A stretch of 5,157 bases of DNA from positions 1 to 5,157 of the forward strand of contig DVMJ01000035.1 in NCBI GenBank assembly GCA_018715065.1, written 5' to 3'. Source of the DNA: Fimiplasma intestinipullorum. Its GTDB lineage: Bacteria > Bacillota_I > Bacilli_A > Erysipelotrichales > Coprobacillaceae. A model generated the notes under the pieces. It ran no database searches and was not told the DNA's origin. It saw only the letters and a program-made list of their open reading frames with translations. Of this stretch, positions 1-5,063 are shown piece after piece. Position 1 is the first letter of the stretch, and each line of letters starts with the position of its first letter. Position numbers and translations under genes: made by a program.

Positions 1-153
1 AGATATGCCGGAACATTCAGCCGTAGCTTCTATGTCGGCGATGAAGTGACCGAGCAGGATATCAAAGCCAGCTTTGATAACGGAGAATTGAAAGTCACTT
101 TCCCTAAAGAAGTGAAGACGATTCCTGAGAAAAAACAAATTATGATTGACTAA
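1..153 (+). CDS. hsp20: Small heat-shock protein (Hsp20/alpha-crystallin family), C-terminal fragment
   Basis: Only the last 50 codons are present, read in frame 1 from the window edge to TAA at 151-153; the start lies outside. The fragment covers the end of the alpha-crystallin domain. It begins RYAGTFSRSFYVGDEV, followed by the DIKASFDNGELKVTFPKE stretch. The G-x-L-x-x-x-x-P pattern is the family signature. After a short linker it ends in IMID, a C-terminal I-x-I motif of the kind that docks on neighbouring domains during oligomer assembly. Family knowledge: these are ATP-independent cytoplasmic chaperones that hold unfolding proteins until DnaK/ClpB-type machines refold them. The gene is followed directly by its own terminator, so it is not part of the downstream operon. 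The family assignment is firm even though the N-terminus is missing. Confidence 0.93.
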   Translation, partial: RYAGTFSRSFYVGDEVTEQDIKASFDNGELKVTFPKEVKTIPEKKQIMID

Positions 154-157
154 AAGC

Positions 158-191
158 ATTCCGTACAGCGAAAACTGTACGGAATTTTTTT
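158..191 (+). terminator. Intrinsic terminator of the hsp20 gene
   Basis: A perfect 11-bp inverted repeat, ATTCCGTACAG at 158-168 and CTGTACGGAAT at 175-185, encloses the 6-nt loop CGAAAA. An uninterrupted T run follows to 191. It begins four bases after the hsp20 stop codon, which fits rho-independent termination and separates hsp20 from the two-component operon. Confidence 0.95.
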
Positions 192-194
192 CTT

Positions 195-238
195 CAAACA
201 GAAAGATAAACATTTCCTTAACATATCTTTGCTATAAT
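195..238 (+). promoter_or_regulatory. Promoter of the two-component operon with phased OmpR/PhoB-type repeats
   Basis: A consensus -10 box TATAAT lies at 233-238, about 25 bases before the start codon of the response regulator. No good -35 hexamer is found 16-18 bp upstream. That space is occupied by TAAACA (207-212) and TTAACA (218-223), whose starts are 11 bp apart. A further CAAACA (195-200) lies 12 bp before the first, and the weaker TTGCTA (229-234) runs into the -10 box. Direct repeats spaced by one helical turn are the usual binding sites of OmpR/PhoB-family regulators; B. subtilis PhoP binds TTAACA-like repeats. Autoregulation by the encoded response regulator is therefore likely, but this is inference. 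Confidence 0.72.
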
Positions 239-262
239 GATGGAGTCAAGGGAGGAGTGCCT

Positions 263-937
263 ATGTTTAAAATTCTGGTTGTAGAAGATGACAAAGAATT
301 GAATCATACGGTATGTGTGTTTCTTAATGATGATGGCTATCAGGCAGTTGGATGTTTGAATGCCAATGAAGCTTATGATGCACTCTATGATCAATCTTTA
401 TTTGATCTCATAATTTCAGATATTATGATGCCGGATATTGACGGCTTTGAATTTGCACGAACCATTCGTGAGCAGGATCAGAATATCCCGATCCTCTTCA
501 TGACGGCTAGAGACGATTTCACAAGTAAGCGCAAAGGTTTTAAAGCTGGGGTGGATGATTATATGGTCAAACCCATTGATTTAGAGGAATTATTGCTGAG
601 AATTGAAGCGTTGATGCGTCGTGCGAAGATCGCCAGCAGCCATCGTTTGGAAATCGGAGATTTATGTATGGATGCCCAGGAGCATACGGCTTATTTAAAA
701 GGAGAGGAAATTCCCCTCACAGTCAGAGAATTTAATCTATTGTATAAATTGCTTTCTTATCCAAAAAAAACCTTCACGCGTTCTTCGTTGATGGATGAGT
801 TTTGGGATGGCGCCTCATCTTCAGGGTTGCGAACAGTGGATGTTTATATGACTAAACTGCGCAGCAAGTTTGCGGAGTGTAAGGATTTTGAAATTGTGAC
901 CGTGCATGGTTTAGGCTATAAGGCGGTGTTGAAATGA
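263..937 (+). CDS. OmpR/PhoB-family response regulator
   Basis: A 224-residue cytoplasmic DNA-binding regulator, the normal length for the family. The receiver domain (about 2-120) has the acidic pair D9/D10, phospho-acceptor D53 in SDIMMPDIDG, T81 in FMTAR and K103 in VKP, so all catalytic positions are intact. The winged-helix effector domain (about 127-223) has LTVREFNLL before its first helices, a recognition helix around LRTVDVYMTKLRSK (189-202) and the terminal wing hairpin VTVHGLGYKA. The start at 263 was chosen because GGGAGGAG at 250-257 is well placed before it and the protein begins with the canonical MFKILVVEDD. An in-frame ATG at 146 would run back through the promoter, the terminator and the hsp20 stop. 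It overlaps the downstream kinase gene by 4 bases (ATGA), and that kinase is its expected phosphodonor. Its targets cannot be read from sequence, apart from probable control of its own promoter. Confidence 0.95.
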   Translation: MFKILVVEDDKELNHTVCVFLNDDGYQAVGCLNANEAYDALYDQSLFDLIISDIMMPDIDGFEFARTIREQDQNIPILFMTARDDFTSKRKGFKAGVDDYMVKPIDLEELLLRIEALMRRAKIASSHRLEIGDLCMDAQEHTAYLKGEEIPLTVREFNLLYKLLSYPKKTFTRSSLMDEFWDGASSSGLRTVDVYMTKLRSKFAECKDFEIVTVHGLGYKAVLK

Positions 938-2028
938 AACGAAGCCAAAAGGAACGGATGAGTTGGCTTATTCTTACGTTAAGAAGCTATGTGATCTTCT
1001 TTGTGCTGATGTGCTTTATTATTACCTGCAGCATGCTTCTCTTCCTGAATCAGATGACGCGTGTAACAGGGATCGAATTGATGGAGGAACATATCCGTAA
1101 GGCTGCTTTACTAACTTTTTTGAATATTATTTTACTTAGCTTGCTTTGTACCGTGATCGATGCCATTCGTCGGCATCTACTGGTCGAAAGACCGGTCAAA
1201 CGCATCGTCGAAGGCTGCCAAAGATTGATGGCTGGGGACTTGTCTGTACGCATTCATAAAACGGCGCTGCTTGATCCCTATAATGGCTTTGATACAGTTA
1301 TTGATTATATCAACGAAATGGCTGAAGAGCTTTCTAAAATGGAGACGCTGCGCACCGATTTTATCGCCAATGTCTCCCATGAACTGAAGACACCGATGAC
1401 CGTCATTCAGAACTATGCGACGCTTCTTCAGCAGCCAAACTTGAGCGAAGACAAAAGGCAGGCCTATGCCAGCGCGATGATGGATACCTCTAAACGGCTC
1501 ACATCGATGATCACCAATATCCTTAAGCTCAATAAATTGGAGAATCAGACTATTTATCCCAATACACAGACTTATGATCTGGGTGAGCAGTTATGTGAAT
1601 GTCTGTTAGGGTTTGAAGAACTGTGGGAAGACAAGCATTTAGATATTCAAACTGATATTGCGGAAGGGGTGCAGATGCGGGCTGATCCGGAACTACTCTT
1701 TCTTGTTTGGAACAATCTTTTCTCCAATGCCATTAAATTTACGGAGCCGGGCGGCACCGTTTCGCTCTGCTTAAAGACCACCCCTACACTGGCTGTGGTC
1801 GAAGTGAAGGATACGGGCTGCGGGATCCCGGCAGAAGTGGGTGAGCACATCTTCGAAAAATTCTATCAGGGCGATACGTCTCACATCACCCAGGGCAATG
1901 GGCTGGGCCTGGCTTTAGTCAGACGTGTTATCGATATCATGCATGGCGATATTTCAGTAACCAGCGAGGTAGGTAAGGGGAGCTTATTTATCGTTCGGCT
2001 AGAAAGAGTTCAAGATGGATCTATTTAA
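934..2028 (+). CDS. HAMP-domain sensor histidine kinase (VanS/PhoR-like, minimal sensor)
   Basis: A 364-residue membrane histidine kinase. Two hydrophobic segments, about 16-38 and 56-75, enclose only about 17 residues outside the membrane, so there is no extracellular sensor domain. A HAMP linker follows (about 76-128, with ERPVKRI and the LMAGDLSVRI end). The dimerisation domain has the H-box FIANVSHELKTP with phospho-acceptor H149. The ATPase domain has the N-box NNLFSNAIKF (260-269), G1 box DTGCGIP (293-299), F-box FEKFYQGD (307-314) and G2 box GNGLGLALV (321-329). All catalytic motifs are intact. Translation starts at the ATG overlapping the regulator's stop codon, preceded by AAGGCGGTG at 920-928. 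The gene overlaps the next one by 14 bases. It should phosphorylate the upstream response regulator. With so little exposed protein, the stimulus is probably sensed within the membrane or through a partner; the next two membrane proteins are the obvious candidates (inference). Confidence 0.95.
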   Translation: MKRSQKERMSWLILTLRSYVIFFVLMCFIITCSMLLFLNQMTRVTGIELMEEHIRKAALLTFLNIILLSLLCTVIDAIRRHLLVERPVKRIVEGCQRLMAGDLSVRIHKTALLDPYNGFDTVIDYINEMAEELSKMETLRTDFIANVSHELKTPMTVIQNYATLLQQPNLSEDKRQAYASAMMDTSKRLTSMITNILKLNKLENQTIYPNTQTYDLGEQLCECLLGFEELWEDKHLDIQTDIAEGVQMRADPELLFLVWNNLFSNAIKFTEPGGTVSLCLKTTPTLAVVEVKDTGCGIPAEVGEHIFEKFYQGDTSHITQGNGLGLALVRRVIDIMHGDISVTSEVGKGSLFIVRLERVQDGSI

Positions 2029-2911
2029 ACACGTGGTGCAGAAGTTGCTGTTTCCTTCAGCCATCACGACGCTACTAATCACCATCCCTTCTTATCTTTT
2101 CGTTATCATTGTCCTATGGCAACAGGAACATTCTTTTTATGCCTATGTTGCTTATATGTTATCCGCTTATGCACTCCTGATTACGGCAACGGGTGTTTAT
2201 CGCTTGATCAAAGGTGTGTGGGCCAGAAAATGGCAATGGTACCAGCATCAGTGGATTTGGCGTCTGTTAAAGGATGCCATCTATCGTTCCAGACTCACTT
2301 TGCAGTTAAGCTTGCTGGTCAATTTATTGTATGTCGTTTTAAATTTATATTCAGGGATGCGATTTGATTCACCATGGTTTGTGTCACTGGCAGTGTATTA
2401 TCTGCTTTTGGCATTGATGCGTGCGATCCTAACAAGCTATGTGCAACGTTATCAGTTGGGTGTACGTTTGACTTCAGAATATCGCTATTACCGCATTTGC
2501 GGATTTATCCTACTTTTCATGAACCAGGCCTTGGTTGGGATCGTTGTATACATGGTCAATGACAATCGTGGTTTTTCCTATCCGGGGACGCTGATTTATG
2601 CGATGGCCGCTTATACTTTTTATACAACGATAGCTTCCGTCGTGAATCTTTTGCGTTATAAGAAATATCATAGCCCTGTTTTATCAGCGGCGAAGATGTT
2701 AAGCTTCACTTCTGCCATTGTCTCTGTATTAGCTTTGCAGACGGCCATGATCAGTCAGTTTGGAAAGGGGGATGAAGCCTTCAGATATCTGATGAATTCT
2801 GTTACAGGAGGCGCCGTTTGTATCATTGTTCTTTTGACGGCCATTTATATGATCGTGCGGTCCAATCGAGAATTAAAACATATGAAGGAGGTGATCGTGA
2901 ATGGAAGATAA
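2015..2911 (+). CDS. Polytopic membrane protein of unknown function, third gene of the two-component operon
   Basis: A 298-residue integral membrane protein with about eight hydrophobic segments, near residues 13-34, 41-66, 93-112, 121-143, 159-181, 189-213, 221-247 and 261-282. A basic and tryptophan-rich loop (69-92, with WARKWQWYQHQW) lies between segments 2 and 3, and RLTSEYRYYRICG (151-163) precedes segment 5. I see no Walker motif, transporter signature, protease motif or extracytoplasmic domain. From memory, similar proteins occur beside two-component genes in gut Bacillota and are annotated only as hypothetical. The ATG at 2015 lies inside the kinase gene in another frame, with a weak AGAAAGAG about six bases upstream, so translation is probably coupled to the kinase. 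The 3' end overlaps the next gene by 11 bases. It could be a sensing partner of the kinase, a target of the system, or a transporter of an unnamed family; the sequence does not decide. That it is a real membrane protein is firm. Confidence 0.85.
   Translation: MDLFKHVVQKLLFPSAITTLLITIPSYLFVIIVLWQQEHSFYAYVAYMLSAYALLITATGVYRLIKGVWARKWQWYQHQWIWRLLKDAIYRSRLTLQLSLLVNLLYVVLNLYSGMRFDSPWFVSLAVYYLLLALMRAILTSYVQRYQLGVRLTSEYRYYRICGFILLFMNQALVGIVVYMVNDNRGFSYPGTLIYAMAAYTFYTTIASVVNLLRYKKYHSPVLSAAKMLSFTSAIVSVLALQTAMISQFGKGDEAFRYLMNSVTGGAVCIIVLLTAIYMIVRSNRELKHMKEVIVNGR
2885..2896 (+). promoter_or_regulatory. Near-perfect Shine-Dalgarno sequence for the fourth operon gene
   Basis: AAGGAGGTGATC matches the anti-Shine-Dalgarno end of 16S rRNA over its whole length. 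The ATG at 2901 follows four bases later, nine bases after the GGAGG core. It lies inside the last codons of the preceding gene. It is by far the strongest ribosome binding site of the operon, suggesting that the small last protein is made in higher amounts than the kinase and the large membrane protein. Confidence 0.85.
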
Positions 2912-3278
2912 AGAGACTTTTTACTATAACTACTCTGCTCGTCAACAGACAGAAGTCCAAAAGATCAGAGATAAATATATAGAGAAAGAAGAAGATAAAT
3001 TAACAAAGCTGCGCCGGCTCGATCAACAAGCCACACGTCCAGGGCTGATTGTCTCCCTTCTTTTAGGTGTGGTCAGTACTTTGGTATTTGGTCTAGGTAT
3101 GTGCTGTACCATGGTTTGGACGGCGGACTGGTTTGTTCCAGGGATCATCATCGGTGTCATTGGAATGATTGGGATGGCTTTGAGTTATCCTGTTTATGTC
3201 AAGATCACGAGACACCAGCGCAAGAAACTGGCTCCTGAGATCATTGCGTTATCTGATGAGTTGCTTCAATCGTTTTGA
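2901..3278 (+). CDS. Small two-segment membrane protein of unknown function, last gene of the two-component operon
   Basis: A 125-residue protein. A charged N-terminal cytoplasmic region (1-46) starts with METDK-like acidic residues, then FYYNYSARQQTEVQKIRDKY and a helical, charge-rich stretch ending KLRRLDQQATRPG. Two hydrophobic segments follow (about 47-72 and 78-100), joined by a very short turn, WTADWF. A basic tail (KITRHQRKKLAPEI) ends in an acidic helix. A Cys-Cys pair (C68, C69) sits at the outer end of the first segment. From memory, homologues are common in Bacillota and are sometimes labelled dihydropteridine reductase. I see no nucleotide-binding fold or reductase motif to justify that name. 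It overlaps the previous gene by 11 bases and the operon terminator follows 16 bases after its stop. Both ends facing the cytoplasm would suit an adaptor or modulator of the 8-segment protein or the kinase (inference). Confidence 0.85.
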   Translation: MEDKETFYYNYSARQQTEVQKIRDKYIEKEEDKLTKLRRLDQQATRPGLIVSLLLGVVSTLVFGLGMCCTMVWTADWFVPGIIIGVIGMIGMALSYPVYVKITRHQRKKLAPEIIALSDELLQSF

Positions 3279-3294
3279 TTTGCTTTCAAAGACG

Positions 3295-3334
3295 AAAAAA
3301 GATTAAGAGGGCAAATTCCTTCTTAATCTTTTTT
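3295..3334. terminator. Bidirectional terminator between the two-component operon and the MFS gene
   Basis: A perfect 14-bp inverted repeat, AAAAAAGATTAAGA at 3295-3308 and TCTTAATCTTTTTT at 3321-3334. In plus-strand RNA it can extend by a G-U and two G-C pairs to leave the 6-nt loop CAAATT. The T run 3329-3334 serves the operon. The A run 3295-3300 becomes a U run in minus-strand RNA and serves the transporter, whose stop codon lies six bases beyond the repeat. Confidence 0.93.
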
Positions 3335-3340
3335 ATGCGA

Positions 3341-4540
3341 TCATCTGAAAAGTTTTTTGTCATTACCGCTGTCAATCTTAAAACAGATCACAAGCAGCAG
3401 GCAAATAAGCATACAACCCAAACTGATGAGATAAAGCGTTGTATAGCTGGAGGCATCCAGAATTTGTCCTGCTACATTCTGGAAGAGGATACCAACTAAA
3501 TTTTTAAGGGTAGTAACGATAGCCAGGGCGGTGATTTGCTGTTTTTCACTGATCAAAGTATTAACGACTTTGAGGTTGATCATGATAAAAAGCATGCCTG
3601 CCGGATGTTTGGCAATAAAAGTGACTAAAATAATAAAGGGCATCGGTAAGTTAAATCCATAAACCGCACATTGCAGACAGACGATGCCGATCGCAATCAT
3701 CATGAGTTGTTTGTTTGAGATACGATCCATAAATTTCCCGGAAAATAGTACCAATGGGGCTTCACAAAAGACCGCAATAGAAAGGATCGTAGAAGCGACA
3801 TTGACGTTTAAACCTTTGTCTGTCAGCATGGTTGGAATAAATGTACTGGACATGATGGTGATTCCATAGAAGATAGAACATATTCCCAGATAGTAAAGAA
3901 ACTTTTTGTTTTTTAAAACATCGGTGATCTTTGTTTTTTCTCCCGTTTCGACCTTTTGACTGGTTTGCAGATTCGGTTTGGTGCCTACTAGACCGATGAC
4001 ACAAAGCAGCATGGTGAAAATAAAGGCGATAAAGATCGAAGATGGTGAAATCCGATCGTAAAGTAAGCCGGCGAGCTGCGATCCGAGCGCATAGCCGATC
4101 GTTCCCCAAATTCGGATCTTTCCGTACTGATAGGGGGAGGCTGTTGCCAATTTTTCCATGACGGGATTGACACCGTTGAGCATCATTAACACGAGACTGT
4201 AACTGATGGTAATGGACCATAGGCTATGCGAGAGCATGAAGAGGATACCACCGGCTGCGGCAATCAGTAATAAGATGGCATTCGTTTTTCTGATGTCATA
4301 GCGGTCATTCCACTTGCCAATCAGAGGCTGGGTAACTAGCGAGGTCAAATAAGATGATGAGACGACTAAGGATACCTGACTGGCCAAAAAACCTTGATCC
4401 ATTAAATAGACCGAGATGAGTGCACTAAAAAGGGCCCATGATAGATAATAAAAGTTGTACATCAAAAAATAGCTTAAATAACTGTTCTGATATCTTCTAA
4501 AAACAGCGTTATTTGAAACACGATAAATCACATTTTCCAT
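3341..4540 (-). CDS. Major facilitator superfamily transporter (MFS_1-like, LacY/NupG-type group)
   Basis: A 399-residue inner-membrane carrier with the usual length and 12 hydrophobic segments, six plus six around a charged cytoplasmic loop (about 188-212, TSQKVETGEKTK). The loop between segments 2 and 3 carries a variant MFS motif A, GKWNDRYDIRK (75-85). Its counterpart in the second half is GKFMDRISNK (268-277). YGKIRIWGTIGYALG (139-153) before segment 5 and the membrane glutamate in FCEAPLV (E260) resemble the MFS_1-like group that includes oligosaccharide and nucleoside proton symporters. The substrate cannot be assigned; a sugar-like solute taken up with protons is the best guess. The ATG at 4540 follows a strong GGAGGAGA at 4552-4545. 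The gene is monocistronic, converges on the two-component operon and shares its terminator. I see no catabolic neighbour that would reveal the substrate. Confidence 0.9.
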   Translation of the reverse strand: MENVIYRVSNNAVFRRYQNSYLSYFLMYNFYYLSWALFSALISVYLMDQGFLASQVSLVVSSSYLTSLVTQPLIGKWNDRYDIRKTNAILLLIAAAGGILFMLSHSLWSITISYSLVLMMLNGVNPVMEKLATASPYQYGKIRIWGTIGYALGSQLAGLLYDRISPSSIFIAFIFTMLLCVIGLVGTKPNLQTSQKVETGEKTKITDVLKNKKFLYYLGICSIFYGITIMSSTFIPTMLTDKGLNVNVASTILSIAVFCEAPLVLFSGKFMDRISNKQLMMIAIGIVCLQCAVYGFNLPMPFIILVTFIAKHPAGMLFIMINLKVVNTLISEKQQITALAIVTTLKNLVGILFQNVAGQILDASSYTTLYLISLGCMLICLLLVICFKIDSGNDKKLFR

Positions 4541-4544
4541 TTTA

Positions 4545-4566
4545 TCTCCTCCTGGCTGCTATTATA
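4545..4566 (-). promoter_or_regulatory. Ribosome binding site and -10 box of the MFS gene
   Basis: On the minus strand a consensus TATAAT (4566-4561) precedes GGAGGAGA (4552-4545), which lies four bases from the ATG. The predicted transcription start near 4554 gives a leader of only about 14 bases. The -35 region at 17-bp spacing (4589-4584, TTTCTT) is poor. A good -10 with a poor -35 is common at promoters that need an activator, and candidate operator motifs lie upstream. Confidence 0.62.
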
Positions 4567-4613
4567 CGTAAGAAAAAAGGACGAAGAAATAGAACGCTGG
4601 CGAATTCAGACGA

Positions 4614-4718
4614 TGTTTACACGTATTTTCAAGAACGGGATCTGTTTTGTGAATCCAATTCACAAGGACTTGAATTCTGTTTACAAATCAATCTTTACGG
4701 ATAGGTCAATATGTAAAC
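4614..4718. repeat. Three dispersed TGTTTACA-like octamers
   Basis: TGTTTACA occurs at 4614-4621 and 4678-4685 on the plus strand. Its inverted form TGTAAAC is at 4712-4718. The first two copies each follow a GAATTC, six bases away in the first (4602-4607) and directly adjacent in the second (4672-4677). The first copy is centred about 63 bp before the predicted MFS transcription start, a typical activator position. They may be binding sites of an unidentified regulator; chance in an AT-rich region is not excluded. Confidence 0.4.
4647..4665. promoter_or_regulatory. Candidate operator: perfect 8-3-8 palindrome
   Basis: TTGTGAAT and ATTCACAA flank CCA, a perfect inverted repeat with no T tract after it, so it looks like a protein-binding site rather than a terminator. 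The half-sites equal those of Rex (TTGTGAA-N4-TTCACAA) and of CRP/FNR-type sites (TGTGA-N6-TCACA), but the spacer is one base longer than in either. It is centred about 100 bp upstream of the predicted MFS transcription start. Confidence 0.45.
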
Positions 4719-4829
4719 GATATTCGAAAAGACCTTTCAACGCTTTTTTTGACCGATGACATTGAGTATACTTCGTTTGTCGATTGCCTGATCGATAAAA
4801 CATTTGAATGATTGTATTCCCGTAGAAAG

Positions 4830-4882
4830 CAAAGATGACGAAACCAGGACGCCAATCAACATCATCGTCATCTTTGTTTTTT
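4830..4882 (+). terminator. Orphan plus-strand terminator-like hairpin
   Basis: A perfect 12-bp stem, CAAAGATGACGA at 4830-4841 with TCGTCATCTTTG at 4865-4876, encloses a 23-nt loop and is followed by six T residues (4877-4882). It has the form of a rho-independent terminator reading rightward, but no gene ends just before it. The large loop is less typical. It could end a short untranslated RNA; a weak -10-like TATACT lies at 4767-4772. Confidence 0.5.
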
Positions 4883-5008
4883 ATAAAAGCGTGCTGTAAT
4901 AGAAACAAAGCACCGATCAAAGCGGTATCCGAGGCAGTATTTTTAATATCAGAGAGAAATGATAGAATTTGTCAAAAATAGAATTAAATTCTTTGTTAAA
5001 GTCTTCTA

Positions 5009-5037
5009 TTTACTTTTATCCAAAAAAATGTTACTAT
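5009..5037 (+). promoter_or_regulatory. Extended -10 promoter of the right-edge gene
   Basis: TTTACT (5009-5014) and TACTAT (5032-5037) are 17 bp apart. The -10 box is preceded by TGT, giving the extended TGn element at 5029-5031. Transcription would start near 5044, about 20 bases before the TTG start codon of the following gene. Confidence 0.65.
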
Positions 5038-5063
5038 TCACCGATAGAAGAAGGTGAAAAAAC

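Larger units (their letters stand above)
4567..5008. other. Intergenic region of about 440 bp without a convincing gene
   Basis: No frame here combines a ribosome binding site, a standard start and a protein-like sequence. The longest open stretch is on the minus strand (4971-4681, 96 residues) with no ATG start and no Shine-Dalgarno. What the region does hold is a perfect 8-3-8 palindrome, three TGTTTACA-like octamers, a plus-strand terminator-like hairpin, and a possible minus-strand promoter. That promoter would be TTGACA at 4975-4970 with GATATT at 4950-4945, a long 19-bp spacer. A direct repeat ATAGAATT (4962-4969 and 4978-4985) lies just before the right-hand promoter. It may be a regulatory region, the remains of a lost gene, or both. 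Confidence 0.5.

Noticed and set aside
146..262. Upstream in-frame ATG extending the response regulator by 39 codons
   Set aside because: The extension overlaps the hsp20 stop, its terminator and the operon promoter, and has no family similarity. The ATG at 263 has a strong ribosome binding site and gives the canonical receiver start.
1050..1850. Minus-strand open frames of 67 residues inside the kinase gene
   Set aside because: They are antisense shadows of a well-conserved kinase sequence, with no ribosome binding sites and no protein-like features.
2116..2562. Short plus-strand frames inside the 8-segment membrane protein gene
   Set aside because: They are alternative frames of a long, convincing gene and lack ribosome binding sites.
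3684..3869. Plus-strand 61-residue frame antisense to the MFS gene
   Set aside because: It is a shadow of the transporter coding sequence without translation signals.
4647..4665. Assignment of the palindrome as a Rex or CRP site
   Set aside because: The half-sites match, but the spacing is N5 instead of N4 for Rex and N7 instead of N6 for CRP. A named regulator is therefore not justified.
4613..4759. 48-codon plus-strand frame starting MFTRIFKNG, upstream-open to 4517
   Set aside because: The composition looks superficially protein-like, but there is no ribosome binding site before the ATG and no recognisable family. The open stretch begins inside the MFS gene on the opposite strand.
4780..4882. 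T-box or other known riboswitch ending in the 4830-4882 terminator
   Set aside because: No T-box core sequence or other known aptamer motif is visible. The next gene starts about 180 bases later, behind its own promoter.
4835..4981. 48-codon plus-strand frame starting MTKPGRQSTSSSS
   Set aside because: Its ATG lies in the stem of the terminator-like hairpin, there is no Shine-Dalgarno, and the peptide shows no family features.
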